Origin: Acidobacteriota bacterium
Lineage (GTDB): Bacteria > Acidobacteriota > Terriglobia > Acidiferrales > UBA7541
Length of the DNA stretch: 32,216 nucleotides
Assembly: GCA_003224105.1 (NCBI GenBank)
Contig: QHYL01000422.1
Location: forward strand, 1-32,216
Reading direction: 5' to 3'
Numbering within the stretch: position 1 is the stretch's first letter; the number at the start of each line of letters is the position of its first letter. Below, piece by piece: positions 18,999 through 28,129 of the stretch. The notes below the pieces were generated by a model. The model was not told where the DNA came from. It worked only from the letters and a program-made list of their open reading frames with translations, and searched no databases. A program made the translations under genes and the position numbers.

Positions 18999-20804
18999 CT
19001 ATACGTGGACTTCGACGGCGCTGAGGCGCAGTTTGCCGTGCTGCACGGCAGATTCGAGCGCAGTCACGACAATGGGATCGAACTTTGAGCCGGCCAGAGT
19101 GCGAATGCGTTCCATGGCAAAGTCCAAATCCATGGCCGTCTGGTAAGGGCGGTTGGTGGTCATGGCGTCGAGCGTATCCGCCACGCCAATGATGCGCGCC
19201 ATCAGGGGGATCTGCGGTCCCGACAATCCATACGGGTAGCCCCGGCCATCGATATGCTCGTGGTGCAGTTCGATGCCCGGCAGCACTTCCTTCAGTTGCG
19301 AAACGGGGCGCATGATGTTCGCGCCTTTGACGGTGTGCTGCTTCATCAAGCCGAACTCTTCGGGCGTAAGCGCCCCCGGCTTTTTCAGCACGCGATCCTC
19401 GACGCCGATTTTTCCCACGTCGTGCAGCAGCGCGGAAATGCGCAGCTTGTCTAACTCTTCGGTGGAGAGCCCAAGTTCCTGCCCGATCAGTGTGGAATAT
19501 TTCGCGACGCGCCCGGAGTGACCGCGCGTGTACGGATCCTTTTCGTCGATGGCCGCGGCGAGCATGCGAATCGAGCCGATAAACAGTTCACGGTTCTCTT
19601 CCGCCGCTTCTTTCAACTTCTCGATGAATTCCTCGATGTCGCCGGCCATCTTGTTGAAATTCTCGGCGAGCTCGCTGATTTCCAGCGCTCCTCGCGCTAC
19701 GGACCGTTGATGAAATTCGCCGCGGCTGATGGCGCGCGTTGATGCGGCAAGCCCGCGGATGGGCCCGCTGATGCCCACAGCGAAGAAATATCCGACGACG
19801 ATGGCGGCAAGCACCACGATCGCGGCAAACAACAAGGCTTGCCGGTTCAGGTCATCCACACCGGTGTCGCTTTCCGCTGCGTCCAGGCGGCGCTCTGCGA
19901 TCACGGCCCAGTTGAGTTCGGGAAACGTGCTGTACGTTCCGATCATTTCGACGGAGCGTTTCTTGACGGTTTCGGAGAACCGCATCGTCTCGGTATTGCG
20001 AAGGTCCTGTGGGAGCGCTCGCACCTGTTCGACCAGGGGGTTGCCGCGCGCATCCGCGCCGGGAACGAAATTCTTTGTGTCATGATGCGCCACGATGTGG
20101 CCGTTGTGGTCCACGATAAAAACGGAGCGGCCACGCACACTGGCGTCCTGTAACCGGTGAAGGATGGAGTCCAGCGAGACCACCGCTGCAAGCATGCCCG
20201 TGAAATTGTCATTGGCATCCTTCAGGGGAACCGCCACCACAAACGCCGGCCGGTTATCCGGCACCAGCGCCAGCGGATCGCTGCGAAACTTGGTGACCTG
20301 GAGTTGTTGCGACTGCAGGCAAGTGACAAACGCTCGCTGCAGCGCCTTTGCCACGAAGGGATCCTGTTCGGCCTGGAAATTTCCTTGCGACGCTTTTGTC
20401 CCTCGACCGGATTTGCCCACAGCCGTCAGGTAAAGGAACGTGCTCGGATTGCTTTCGACGAAGTTCTGGAGCAAGTGCGTCACTTTGGGTTCCGCGGCGG
20501 GATCCTCCACGTCTTTGATGACGTCCGTGAGATCCATAATCTGCCGCTCGCTCATCAGCTGCTCGGTCAGGTTAGATTCAAAGTGCTGGATTTCTTGCGC
20601 CAGGGAACGCACCAGGTCCGCCTGCTGCAAGCGCTCGGTATCCACCAATTTGTCCTGGCTGAGCTGCAGGACGAGCCGGTGATACAGGCCGAGGGGCAGC
20701 ACGCTGACCATCAAAAGCGCGCCCAAGACAAGCCAAAGAATGCGCACCTGCCCTGCGCGCAGGCGTTTCCAGAGGCCCCAAAAGGATTGAGCGGTGGGCG
20801 GCAT
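18999..20804 (-). CDS. Membrane HD-GYP domain protein with extracytoplasmic cache-like sensor and HAMP
   Basis: Two TM segments flanking a sensor region, HAMP GISGPIRGLAASTRAISRGEF, ALLHDVGKIGVED, HHEHIDGRGYPYGL. Confidence 0.93.
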   Translation of the reverse strand: MPPTAQSFWGLWKRLRAGQVRILWLVLGALLMVSVLPLGLYHRLVLQLSQDKLVDTERLQQADLVRSLAQEIQHFESNLTEQLMSERQIMDLTDVIKDVEDPAAEPKVTHLLQNFVESNPSTFLYLTAVGKSGRGTKASQGNFQAEQDPFVAKALQRAFVTCLQSQQLQVTKFRSDPLALVPDNRPAFVVAVPLKDANDNFTGMLAAVVSLDSILHRLQDASVRGRSVFIVDHNGHIVAHHDTKNFVPGADARGNPLVEQVRALPQDLRNTETMRFSETVKKRSVEMIGTYSTFPELNWAVIAERRLDAAESDTGVDDLNRQALLFAAIVVLAAIVVGYFFAVGISGPIRGLAASTRAISRGEFHQRSVARGALEISELAENFNKMAGDIEEFIEKLKEAAEENRELFIGSIRMLAAAIDEKDPYTRGHSGRVAKYSTLIGQELGLSTEELDKLRISALLHDVGKIGVEDRVLKKPGALTPEEFGLMKQHTVKGANIMRPVSQLKEVLPGIELHHEHIDGRGYPYGLSGPQIPLMARIIGVADTLDAMTTNRPYQTAMDLDFAMERIRTLAGSKFDPIVVTALESAVQHGKLRLSAVEVHV

Positions 20805-20834
20805 CTAACTCTAAATTTTAGGGTGAGACGGCGG

Positions 20835-21800
20835 TCACGGGGGGACAAGTAAGCCAGGGCGTCTCGCAACTGCAACTAGGACTTTAGTACTAAGGGAAAA
20901 AATTGGGCTGGTAAACAGGCGTTTTTTGTCGACGCCTTCTGCGACCATGCGCATTTCTGCGAGGACTTCCAGGAGCCTGCGGCCTTTGCCAAGTTCCATT
21001 CCAACGTGGCGGTTGCGGCTGAGCGCCCCGGTGCACGTCAAGACCAAATCGCCCAGACCCGCCAGTCCGCTTAGGGTTTCCGGGCGCGCTCCGAGCGCCG
21101 CCGCGAGGCGCATCATTTCCGCGAGGCCGCGCGTGATTAACGCCGCCAACGGATTCGAACCAAGGCCCAGCCCCCGGCATGCTCCTGCTGCGATGGCTAT
21201 CACGTTTTTCATCGCACCGGCGAGTTCCACGCCCAGCACGTCGTCATTGGTATACAAGCGGAAGGTTGGTCCGGAAAGTTCTTCCTGCAACAGAGCCGAG
21301 AGGGATGGATCCTGCGCCGCCAGAACTACCGCGGTTGGCTCGCCGCGCGCAGCTTCCGCGGCAAACGACGGGCCGGAAAGAACGGCGATGCGCCGAGACG
21401 GCTCCGCGGCGCCCGCTTTTGCAAGAACCTGAGCGAGGACCAGGCTCATGCGCAAGTGCGTTTCAGGTTCGAGCCCTTTCGTGGCGCTTACAAAGACCAT
21501 CTCTTTGGTGATAGATGGCAGAGCTTGTGCGTAAACCGCACGAGCGTGGACGGAAGGCATCGCGCCAATAACGATTTGGGCGCTGGCAATCGCTTTCGCC
21601 ATATCGTGAGTCGCGCGAATGCCGTCGAGCAACCGGACACCCTTCAGATACACGGTGTTTTCGCGCTGACGCTGCAACGTTTCCGCAAGTTCCGCGTTGC
21701 GCGCCCAGAGAGAAATCTCGTGCGGTTTCCGCGCACGGGACAACACGACCGACAGCGCCGTTCCCCAGCTTCCCGCACCAAGAATGGCGATTCGCGTCAT
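20835..21800 (-). CDS. gpsA: Glycerol-3-phosphate dehydrogenase [NAD(P)+], apparently shortened or divergent C-terminus
   Basis: IAILGAGSWGTALSVVL, VFVSATKGLE, VLSGPSFAAEAARGEPT, ELAGAMKNVIAIAAGACRGLGLGSNPLAALITRGLAEM, GLGDLVLTCTG; family homology seems to end at MVAEGV. Confidence 0.93.
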   Translation of the reverse strand: MTRIAILGAGSWGTALSVVLSRARKPHEISLWARNAELAETLQRQRENTVYLKGVRLLDGIRATHDMAKAIASAQIVIGAMPSVHARAVYAQALPSITKEMVFVSATKGLEPETHLRMSLVLAQVLAKAGAAEPSRRIAVLSGPSFAAEAARGEPTAVVLAAQDPSLSALLQEELSGPTFRLYTNDDVLGVELAGAMKNVIAIAAGACRGLGLGSNPLAALITRGLAEMMRLAAALGARPETLSGLAGLGDLVLTCTGALSRNRHVGMELGKGRRLLEVLAEMRMVAEGVDKKRLFTSPIFSLSTKVLVAVARRPGLLVPP

Positions 21801-22441
21801 TCCGTGTCCTTGTTTTTGGAGAAAGAAAACTTTGGCTCCACGCCTTCAATCACGCGCTGCAAATTTCCTCGGTGCTTGTAAACGATCAGCAGCGCTGCGG
21901 CCACGGTCCCGAATGTAACCGACATGGGCGGAGCGTGATGAGGGGCCCAGAGTAAGTAAATCAGCAGCGGCATGGCCGCCGCGGCGGAAACCGAGCCGAG
22001 CGAAACGTAGCGCCAAAAGATAACCACGAGCAGAAACAGAAGGAGCGCCCCGAGGCAGGCGAGCGGAGATAAAACCAGAAATATTCCCGTGGCCGTCGCG
22101 ACGCCCTTGCCCCCTTTGAACTTCAGCCAAACGGGGAAGCAGTGCCCCGCCAGCGCCGCGAATGCGGCTATCATCATCCATGTGGCGCTGTCGTTCGAAA
22201 GTTTTTCCGCAAGGAAGACCGCGCCCGCACCCTTGGTTGCGTCGAGCACCAGGGTAAGAACGCCCGCCAGCCATCCAGCAGCGCGCGCGACATTGGTGGC
22301 GCCGATGTTTCCGCTGCCCGCCTTTCGGACGTCGCCGCGCCCGAATGCCTTTGTCAAAAGCAGTCCAAACGGAATCGAGCCAAGGAAGTAGGCGGCGATT
22401 GCGATCACAAGAAGAGTCATCGAGATGCGCGACGGAATCAA
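21797..22441 (-). CDS. plsY: Glycerol-3-phosphate acyltransferase PlsY
   Basis: YFLGSIPFGLLLTKAFGRGDVRKAGSGNIGATNVARAAG, GHCFPVWLKFKGGKGVATATG; 4-bp overlap with gpsA; a start at 22420 is also possible. Confidence 0.96.
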   Translation of the reverse strand: MIPSRISMTLLVIAIAAYFLGSIPFGLLLTKAFGRGDVRKAGSGNIGATNVARAAGWLAGVLTLVLDATKGAGAVFLAEKLSNDSATWMMIAAFAALAGHCFPVWLKFKGGKGVATATGIFLVLSPLACLGALLLFLLVVIFWRYVSLGSVSAAAAMPLLIYLLWAPHHAPPMSVTFGTVAAALLIVYKHRGNLQRVIEGVEPKFSFSKNKDTE

Positions 22442-22447
22442 GCGATG

Positions 22448-23011
22448 TTATTCCACGTTTGGAGCGAACGGGAAAGTTGCGATGGTAGTGTACTCCGCCC
22501 CGCCAGGTTTCAGCTTGCTTTGAATCAAGTGAAACTCGTTCGTGCGTAGCGAGCCAAACTCACGCTGTCGATGGTCTGCGATGAGCTTGCGCAGCGCTTC
22601 GGGCAGGCGCGGGCGTTCGAACCGCGCCAGCGTCAGATGAGGAGAAAACTCCCGTTTCTCGCGTGGAATTCCGAGCTTCTCCATCGTTCCTTCGATATCC
22701 CCGGCCAGCGTCTTCAAGTTCGGCGTAGCCTCCATGCCAGCCCAAAAAACTCTTGGGTGCTTTTCATTGGGGAAGAATCCCAAGCCTCGAAATTCCAGAG
22801 CCACGGTTTTGTCTGAACGAATCATCGCGAGCGCGCTGCGAACCGCATCAAGCTTACCCTCAGCGACCTCTCCCAGGAATTTCAACGTGACGTGAAGGTT
22901 TTCCGCGCGCACCCAGCGTGGCTCCTTGGTGACAGATCGAAACGAATTCAGCAAGGTTGCGAGATTTTGGCGTACCGCGGAAGGAATTTCCAGCGCGACG
23001 AAGAGGCGCAC
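22448..23011 (-). CDS. thpR: RNA 2',3'-cyclic phosphodiesterase (LigT/2H family)
   Basis: MRLFVALEIP; paired 2H motifs HVTLKFLG and HLTLARF. Confidence 0.95.
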   Translation of the reverse strand: MRLFVALEIPSAVRQNLATLLNSFRSVTKEPRWVRAENLHVTLKFLGEVAEGKLDAVRSALAMIRSDKTVALEFRGLGFFPNEKHPRVFWAGMEATPNLKTLAGDIEGTMEKLGIPREKREFSPHLTLARFERPRLPEALRKLIADHRQREFGSLRTNEFHLIQSKLKPGGAEYTTIATFPFAPNVE

Positions 23012-23014
23012 CGT

Positions 23015-24289
23015 TTAGGACCTCTTTGCGCCTTCTGTCGGCGGTTCTCCGCCGTTGTAGAGAAAATGCAGACGCACCATGTCCAGCGCGAGCTGCGACG
23101 CGTGCCAGCGAACGGCTTCGCGGTCCCCGGGAAAGCGCACGCCGCGCTCTTTCACTCCGCCAGCGTGCGACAGGGCAATATGTACCGTGCCAACCGGTTT
23201 TTCTTCGCTGCCGCCGCCGGGCCCGGCAATTCCCGTGATGCCCACGCCGAGTGTGCTCCCCACGCTGCGCCGGATGCCGTCGGCCAGCGCTTTCGCAACT
23301 TCGCTGCTCACCGCGCCTTTCGATTGAATCAGTTCTGCCGGTACACTCGCCCACGAGGTTTTTAAATCGTTGCTGTAGCAAACCACGCCGCCCAGAAAAT
23401 ACGACGAGCTGCCCGCAATGCTGGTCAGACGCTCGGCCAGCAAGCCTCCAGTGCAGCTTTCCGCGGCAGAGATCGTCGCCTGATTCGTCCTGAGCAGTTG
23501 GGCAATCACTTCTTCCATCGAGGAGCCGTCTTTCGAGTAAATCCGGTCCGTCAACGCGAGCTCGAAACTTTGCACGATTTCATCAAGCGTTTGTTGCGCC
23601 TGCATGGCGTCGTCGGTCCACGTGCGCAGGTGAATCTGTATTTCGCCTGGCGCTGCAAGGATCGTTGTGTGCACACCGGGGTAGCGCGTATAAATCGGCT
23701 TGATGCGCTGCTCCAGTGCGGACTCTCCCATTCCCGCAACGCGCAATTCGCGGTGAAACATGCGCACGCCCGAGCGGCGCTTCTCCAGCCGCGGCAGCAC
23801 CTGCTCCTGATACATCGGCTTAAGCTCGCGAGGCGGTCCCGGCAGCAGCGCAACGCAGCGCCCCTTGTCTTCGAGCCACAACCCCGGCGCCGAGCCGCGG
23901 GGATTGTCCAGCACTTCCGCGCCTTCCGGCACCATGGCTTGCCGCACGTTCACCCCAGGCATTTCCCGGCCCAATTGCCGGAAGCGCCCTTCGATGTATT
24001 TGAGGATGGCTTCATTCAGGATGAGTTTCCGGTGGAGCAGTTCCGCGACGGTTTCACGGGTCAAATCGTCTTCGGTGGGCCCAAGTCCGCCGCTCGCAAG
24101 AATCAAAGGCACGCGTTCGAGCGCATCGCGGAACGCTTCCGCCAGCAATTCGCGGTTGTCGCCCACAATCGTCTTGCGAACGACCTCGATGCCGAGCTTG
24201 TTGAGTTCTTCGGTGAGAAACAGCGAGTTGGTGTCCAGGCGGTCCGGAGTCAGTAGTTCCGAACCAACAGCTATGATCTCGGCTTTCAT
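23015..24289 (-). CDS. cinA: CinA family competence/damage-inducible protein / nicotinamide-nucleotide amidohydrolase
   Basis: MKAEIIAVGSELLTPDRLDTNSLFLTEELN, ASGGLGPTEDDLT, LLPGPPRELKPM, SAAESCTGGLLAERLTSIAGSSSYFLGGVVCYSN, GITGIAGPGGGS; start trimmed to 24289. Confidence 0.97.
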   Translation of the reverse strand: MKAEIIAVGSELLTPDRLDTNSLFLTEELNKLGIEVVRKTIVGDNRELLAEAFRDALERVPLILASGGLGPTEDDLTRETVAELLHRKLILNEAILKYIEGRFRQLGREMPGVNVRQAMVPEGAEVLDNPRGSAPGLWLEDKGRCVALLPGPPRELKPMYQEQVLPRLEKRRSGVRMFHRELRVAGMGESALEQRIKPIYTRYPGVHTTILAAPGEIQIHLRTWTDDAMQAQQTLDEIVQSFELALTDRIYSKDGSSMEEVIAQLLRTNQATISAAESCTGGLLAERLTSIAGSSSYFLGGVVCYSNDLKTSWASVPAELIQSKGAVSSEVAKALADGIRRSVGSTLGVGITGIAGPGGGSEEKPVGTVHIALSHAGGVKERGVRFPGDREAVRWHASQLALDMVRLHFLYNGGEPPTEGAKRS

Positions 24290-25347
24290 CAGCTCAATGA
24301 TCCAACGAGCGGCAGGCCGCGCACGTCCCAATCCAGCGTGAAAAGCGCGCCGCTGGTGGCCAGAATCGCGCGGCCGGAGGACTGCAGCGCCAGGCCCACC
24401 AAGCCCGAACCGCTCAGCGCAATGTCAGCGTGGCCCTGCGTGTCGACACGCACGATACCTCTCCAGCCCCGGTACGAAGCAGCCACAAACAAATTGCCGT
24501 CGCGGTCAAACGCTAGTCCTTGAGGCCGGCCCAGTCCGCGGAAGAATACGCTGACTTCGCCGCCAGGTGTGATGCGGTAGACGCGATCGAAGCTGGAAGT
24601 GGTCGGACCCGCCACGTATAGATCGCCGTTGGGATGAAACGCCAGGTGATAGGCCGCCACGGACGGCTCGAGCGTCGCAAAGACAAAAATCTCGCGCGAC
24701 GGGCTGATCTTAAAAATCGTTCCGCTGCGGTCCCCAATGTACAAATTGCCTACACTATCAAAAGCGATGCCCGTGGCGATGCCCATGCCTTCAATCCACG
24801 GCTCGGACCGGCCGTCGGAGGTGACGCGGTGGATCGTTCCGTCATTCCGGCACGAAACGAAAAGATTTCCTTCGCGGTCGAGCGCCAATCCCGTGGGATT
24901 CACCAGCGAAGTCAGAAAAGGCTTCACGTCGTAGTTCGCCGTGATTTTGTACAGCGAAACGGGAACACGCTGGCCGCGCGGACCTGAGAACGTCACGTAA
25001 ATGTTTCCCTCGTGATCCACCGCGGGATTCGCTACAGGATTCAGATTGTCTGCGATTTGTATGCCGATGTGGACGGGATGCGGGGAGCTCTCGTGGCCGT
25101 CGGATGCCACTCGCACGGTTCCGCCGCTGGCCCCTTCCGGAACTCGCGCGATCAAACGGCTTTCGCTGGCCAGCGCCAGGCTGGCTTCCGCTTCTCCAAA
25201 GCGAACCACCGGCCGTGCCTGCGCGCGCGAAACGAATCCGCGCCCGTGAATGGTCATCTCCCCGCCGGGGATGGCTGCCGCAGGCGCAACTCTCTCAATG
25301 TGCGGAATGCCGTTCTTTTCAGCCGAGGAACTGAAGCCGAATTTCAT
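24289..25347 (-). CDS. IPT/TIG plus NHL/SMP-30-like beta-propeller protein
   Basis: TIG-like ERVAPAAAIPGGEMTIHGRGF; repeated blades GLALDREGNLFVS, GIAFDSVGNLYIG, LAFHPNGDLYVA, GLAFDRDGNLFVA. Confidence 0.85.
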   Translation of the reverse strand: MKFGFSSSAEKNGIPHIERVAPAAAIPGGEMTIHGRGFVSRAQARPVVRFGEAEASLALASESRLIARVPEGASGGTVRVASDGHESSPHPVHIGIQIADNLNPVANPAVDHEGNIYVTFSGPRGQRVPVSLYKITANYDVKPFLTSLVNPTGLALDREGNLFVSCRNDGTIHRVTSDGRSEPWIEGMGIATGIAFDSVGNLYIGDRSGTIFKISPSREIFVFATLEPSVAAYHLAFHPNGDLYVAGPTTSSFDRVYRITPGGEVSVFFRGLGRPQGLAFDRDGNLFVAASYRGWRGIVRVDTQGHADIALSGSGLVGLALQSSGRAILATSGALFTLDWDVRGLPLVGSLS

Positions 25348-26060
25348 ACCCAGCCAATGTGAAACGTCAGGAGGCCGAAATGCAACGCCACACGCAACAG
25401 GATGGCCGCGAACACTCCCGCCATCCAGTCATCCGCCATGATGCCCCAGCCGCCGCGCAATTTCTCGAGACGGTGAATGGGCCACGGCTTCAAGATATCG
25501 AATACTCGAAAAAGTATAAAACCCAAAAGCAGGTATTTCCAGTTGGCGAGGCTCAACGCGAAAAAGATGGTGTATTGGGAAAAGTCAAAATGGGTCATCA
25601 AGTGCGGCAGGGCGATGGGGATCAGTGGCAGCAGCAGGGCCAGGTGCTGGCCGGCCACTTCGTCAATGACCACGTGCTGGGGGTCCTCGACGCACGCGTA
25701 GGAAGCCACGCGCGACGCGCTCCAAACTCCAAGAGCCGATAACAAAAGGAAGAGCACGCCGGTAATCAACAGCGGAAAGGCGAGCATCGAGTTGTGAACG
25801 CTGGTTCCGGGCGTGCCGAACAAGTTTTCCCTTAGAATCGTGTCTGCCAGTGGATGCAACGAAAATAAATCGCGAATGGACCGCGGATGCAAAAAGAATA
25901 TGGCCGAAAGAAAAGCAGTGGCGACGCCGGCCAGCGATCCAAGCGTACCCGGCGCTTTGCGAATGTAGCCAATCCCGAACACCGTCGCGACCGCTAGCGC
26001 CAGTCGCGGCCTTTCGCGGGAATTATCCAATGCGCGCCCAGGGCTAGGATTCGTGGTCAT
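25344..26060 (-). CDS. pgpA: Phosphatidylglycerophosphatase A
   Basis: FGIGYIRKAPGTLGSLAG, VIDEVAGQ, FILFRVFDILKPWPIHRLEKLRGGWGIMADDWMAG. Confidence 0.93.
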   Translation of the reverse strand: MTTNPSPGRALDNSRERPRLALAVATVFGIGYIRKAPGTLGSLAGVATAFLSAIFFLHPRSIRDLFSLHPLADTILRENLFGTPGTSVHNSMLAFPLLITGVLFLLLSALGVWSASRVASYACVEDPQHVVIDEVAGQHLALLLPLIPIALPHLMTHFDFSQYTIFFALSLANWKYLLLGFILFRVFDILKPWPIHRLEKLRGGWGIMADDWMAGVFAAILLRVALHFGLLTFHIGWV

Positions 26061-26262
26061 CGGGTTTGTCGAGATCGAGCAGAATCGTCTTGCGCTCGCC
26101 TTCCACGGGTTCCTCTTCGTCGAAAATTGGATCGGAGACCACGTACTTCTCGCTGGCCCAGCAGCCCAGGTCCTGCATCCGGCAGCGCTCGCTGCAAAAC
26201 GGGAAGTCCTTGTGCACTTCCGAGTCAGTCTCGGCTTTGCAAATCGGGCATCTATGCTTCAT
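26044..26262 (-). CDS. yacG: YacG family zinc-ribbon protein (DNA gyrase inhibitor)
   Basis: MKHRCPICKAETDSEVHKDFPFCSERCRMQDLGCWASEKYVVSD; start trimmed to 26262. Confidence 0.88.
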   Translation of the reverse strand: MKHRCPICKAETDSEVHKDFPFCSERCRMQDLGCWASEKYVVSDPIFDEEEPVEGERKTILLDLDKPDDHES

Positions 26263-26273
26263 GTTGAAATTCT

Positions 26274-26300
26274 TCTCTGCGTTCTCTGTGTCCTCTGCGT
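26274..26300. repeat. Three tandem 9-nt units of a CACAGAGA/CGCAGAG-type repeat
   Basis: tctctgcgt-tctctgtgt-cctctgcgt (minus strand ACGCAGAGG ACACAGAGA ACGCAGAGA). Confidence 0.75.
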
Positions 26301-26370
26301 TGAGGAATCCCAAAGCGCCCGGGCCGGGAAATAGGCTCGCAGAGAATGGCTCCTCGACCGAAAGTATAGC

Positions 26371-27834
26371 CTACCCGAGCACGCGCAGCGGCGCACCGGT
26401 AGCAATTCTGTGAAGCTTCTCCGCAGGCGGAACTGGCGCCGTAACATGTACGCTTGCGTCCGTTTTTCTCGCCGGCCGCGGCAGAATCTCCACCACGTGC
26501 CCAATCAAGTCGTACGCATCAGACTTCGTGATTTTCACGCGTACCATGTCCCCTTGTTCTGCGATTTCTCCACTCGTCAACTCGATATCCGTCAGGTAGA
26601 GCTTCCCATCAATCTCCGGCGCCATGCCTTCCAGGCGGGCCTCCCACACCAACGGGTTGTCTTTCGAGGGACCTTCCACCAGCGCAACATAAGTCTCCCT
26701 CTTTACCGCGCGATATTTCGCGCGCAGGTTTTCCCGCGAAACCTTCTTCTGGATAGCCATCAGGCGCTTTCGCCGGTCAGTGATCGTTTCCGCATCCACT
26801 TTTTCACTCAGCGAATAACTCCCGGCGTTGTCCACATCCGAGTATTCAAACACGCCCATCCAATCGAGCTTCGCGGTCCTCACGAAATCGCACAGCTCCT
26901 TGAAATCTTGTTCCGTTTCGCCCGGAAATCCCACGATGAACGACGTGCGCAGCGACACGCCTGGAATGGTCTTCCGCATGCGCTCGAGCAGGTGCAGGAA
27001 CGCGTCGCCGTTCGAGCCGCGCTTCATGCGTGCCAAGACGTTCCGGCTGGCATGCTGCAACGGCATGTCAAAGTACTTTGCCAGCCGCGGATGCGCCGCG
27101 ATAGTGTCCAGCAATTTCTGCGTCACGCGGTTTGGATAGGCATAGAGGAACCGCACCCACAGCAAGTCTTCGATTTGTCCGAGCTTCGCGAGCAATTGCG
27201 CCAGCCCGTCGCGCAGGCCCAAATCCTCTCCGTAAGAAGTCGTGTCCTGGCCGATAAGCGTGATTTCCCGCGCGCCGGCTGCGGCAAGATTTTCCGCTTC
27301 GCGCACGACCGATTCAAATCGCCGGCTGCGGAATTTCCCGCGCAGTTCGGGAATGATGCAAAACGTGCAGGGATGGTCGCAGCCTTCCGCAATCTTGATG
27401 TACGCGGCGTGTTTTGGCGTCGTCACGGTGCGGGGTGTGAACTCGTGATACAAAAACGTTGGAGGTTGCGCCGGCAATACACGCAGGTCGCCATGCACGG
27501 CTTCCAGAATGCGCTCGACTTCGCCGGTTCCCACCACCGCATCCACTTCCGGCACTTGCTCCAGAATCTGTTCGCGATACCGCTCCACAAGGCAGCCGGC
27601 CACAATCAATTTTTTCGCCGCCCCGAATTTCTTGTACTCCGCCATTTCCAGGATGGCGTCCACGGATTCTTTCTGCGCCGCCTCGATGAAGCTGCAGGTG
27701 TTGACAACGAGCACTTCCGCCTCATCGGCGCGGGGCGTGAGCTCATAGCCATCACGCGTAAGAATGCCCATCATCACCTCGCTGTCCACGAGGTTCTTCG
27801 GGCATCCCAGGCTCACAAATCCAACTTTCGTCAT
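26371..27834 (-). CDS. rimO: Ribosomal protein S12 methylthiotransferase RimO
   Basis: VGFVSLGCPKNLVDSEVMMGIL, VVNTCSFIEAAQKES, radical-SAM CDHPCTFCIIPELRGKFRSR, LIGQDTTSYG, C-terminal TRAM-like region. Confidence 0.97.
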   Translation of the reverse strand: MTKVGFVSLGCPKNLVDSEVMMGILTRDGYELTPRADEAEVLVVNTCSFIEAAQKESVDAILEMAEYKKFGAAKKLIVAGCLVERYREQILEQVPEVDAVVGTGEVERILEAVHGDLRVLPAQPPTFLYHEFTPRTVTTPKHAAYIKIAEGCDHPCTFCIIPELRGKFRSRRFESVVREAENLAAAGAREITLIGQDTTSYGEDLGLRDGLAQLLAKLGQIEDLLWVRFLYAYPNRVTQKLLDTIAAHPRLAKYFDMPLQHASRNVLARMKRGSNGDAFLHLLERMRKTIPGVSLRTSFIVGFPGETEQDFKELCDFVRTAKLDWMGVFEYSDVDNAGSYSLSEKVDAETITDRRKRLMAIQKKVSRENLRAKYRAVKRETYVALVEGPSKDNPLVWEARLEGMAPEIDGKLYLTDIELTSGEIAEQGDMVRVKITKSDAYDLIGHVVEILPRPARKTDASVHVTAPVPPAEKLHRIATGAPLRVLG

Positions 27835-27994
27835 AGGAATGGAAATCGTTCCTTAAGGCAATTCTTCATTCTAGCATGCGCGTGCGTTCGAACCTGAATT
27901 TGAAGTTGACTAGCTAAGGGGTGCGTTGATTTTCGACGGGCTTGAGATATTCTTTAGATATGAATCGCCACGCGATAATAGGACCTCGCGCATC

Positions 27995-28083
27995 GGTGGG
28001 TAGCACCAGCCGTGCAGGGGGTCTTATAAGCCCTGGGAAACGCTAGATTAGCGTGCCGGGAGGGGGCGGCACCCTCACCCACC
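27995..28083. other. Intergenic segment with nested complementary arms: candidate structured RNA or folded repeat
   Basis: Closing arms GGTGGGT (27995-28001)/ACCCACC (28077-28083); internal GCAC-N5-GTGC, GGGGtCT-TATA-AGCCCT, ACGCTA-GAT-TAGCGT, GTGCC-N10-GGCAC (last two overlap by 2 nt). Confidence 0.4.
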
Positions 28084-28108
28084 ACCAATCTCAAAGCCAA
28101 AACACAGT

Positions 28109-28129
28109 GCAGGCTGAAGTCTGTGCTAC
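28109..28129. repeat. REP-like unit similar to the groES-groEL units
   Basis: GCAGGC-TGAA-GTCTGT followed by GCTAC. Confidence 0.5.

Noticed and set aside
26410-27897. 495-aa plus-strand ORF opposite rimO
   Set aside because: Antisense to a clearly assigned gene; His/Arg-rich low-plausibility product explained by high GC at third positions of rimO.
27885-27897. GTTCGAACC in the rimO upstream region as a tRNA fragment
   Set aside because: No cloverleaf can be assembled around it; the match is due to a short palindrome.
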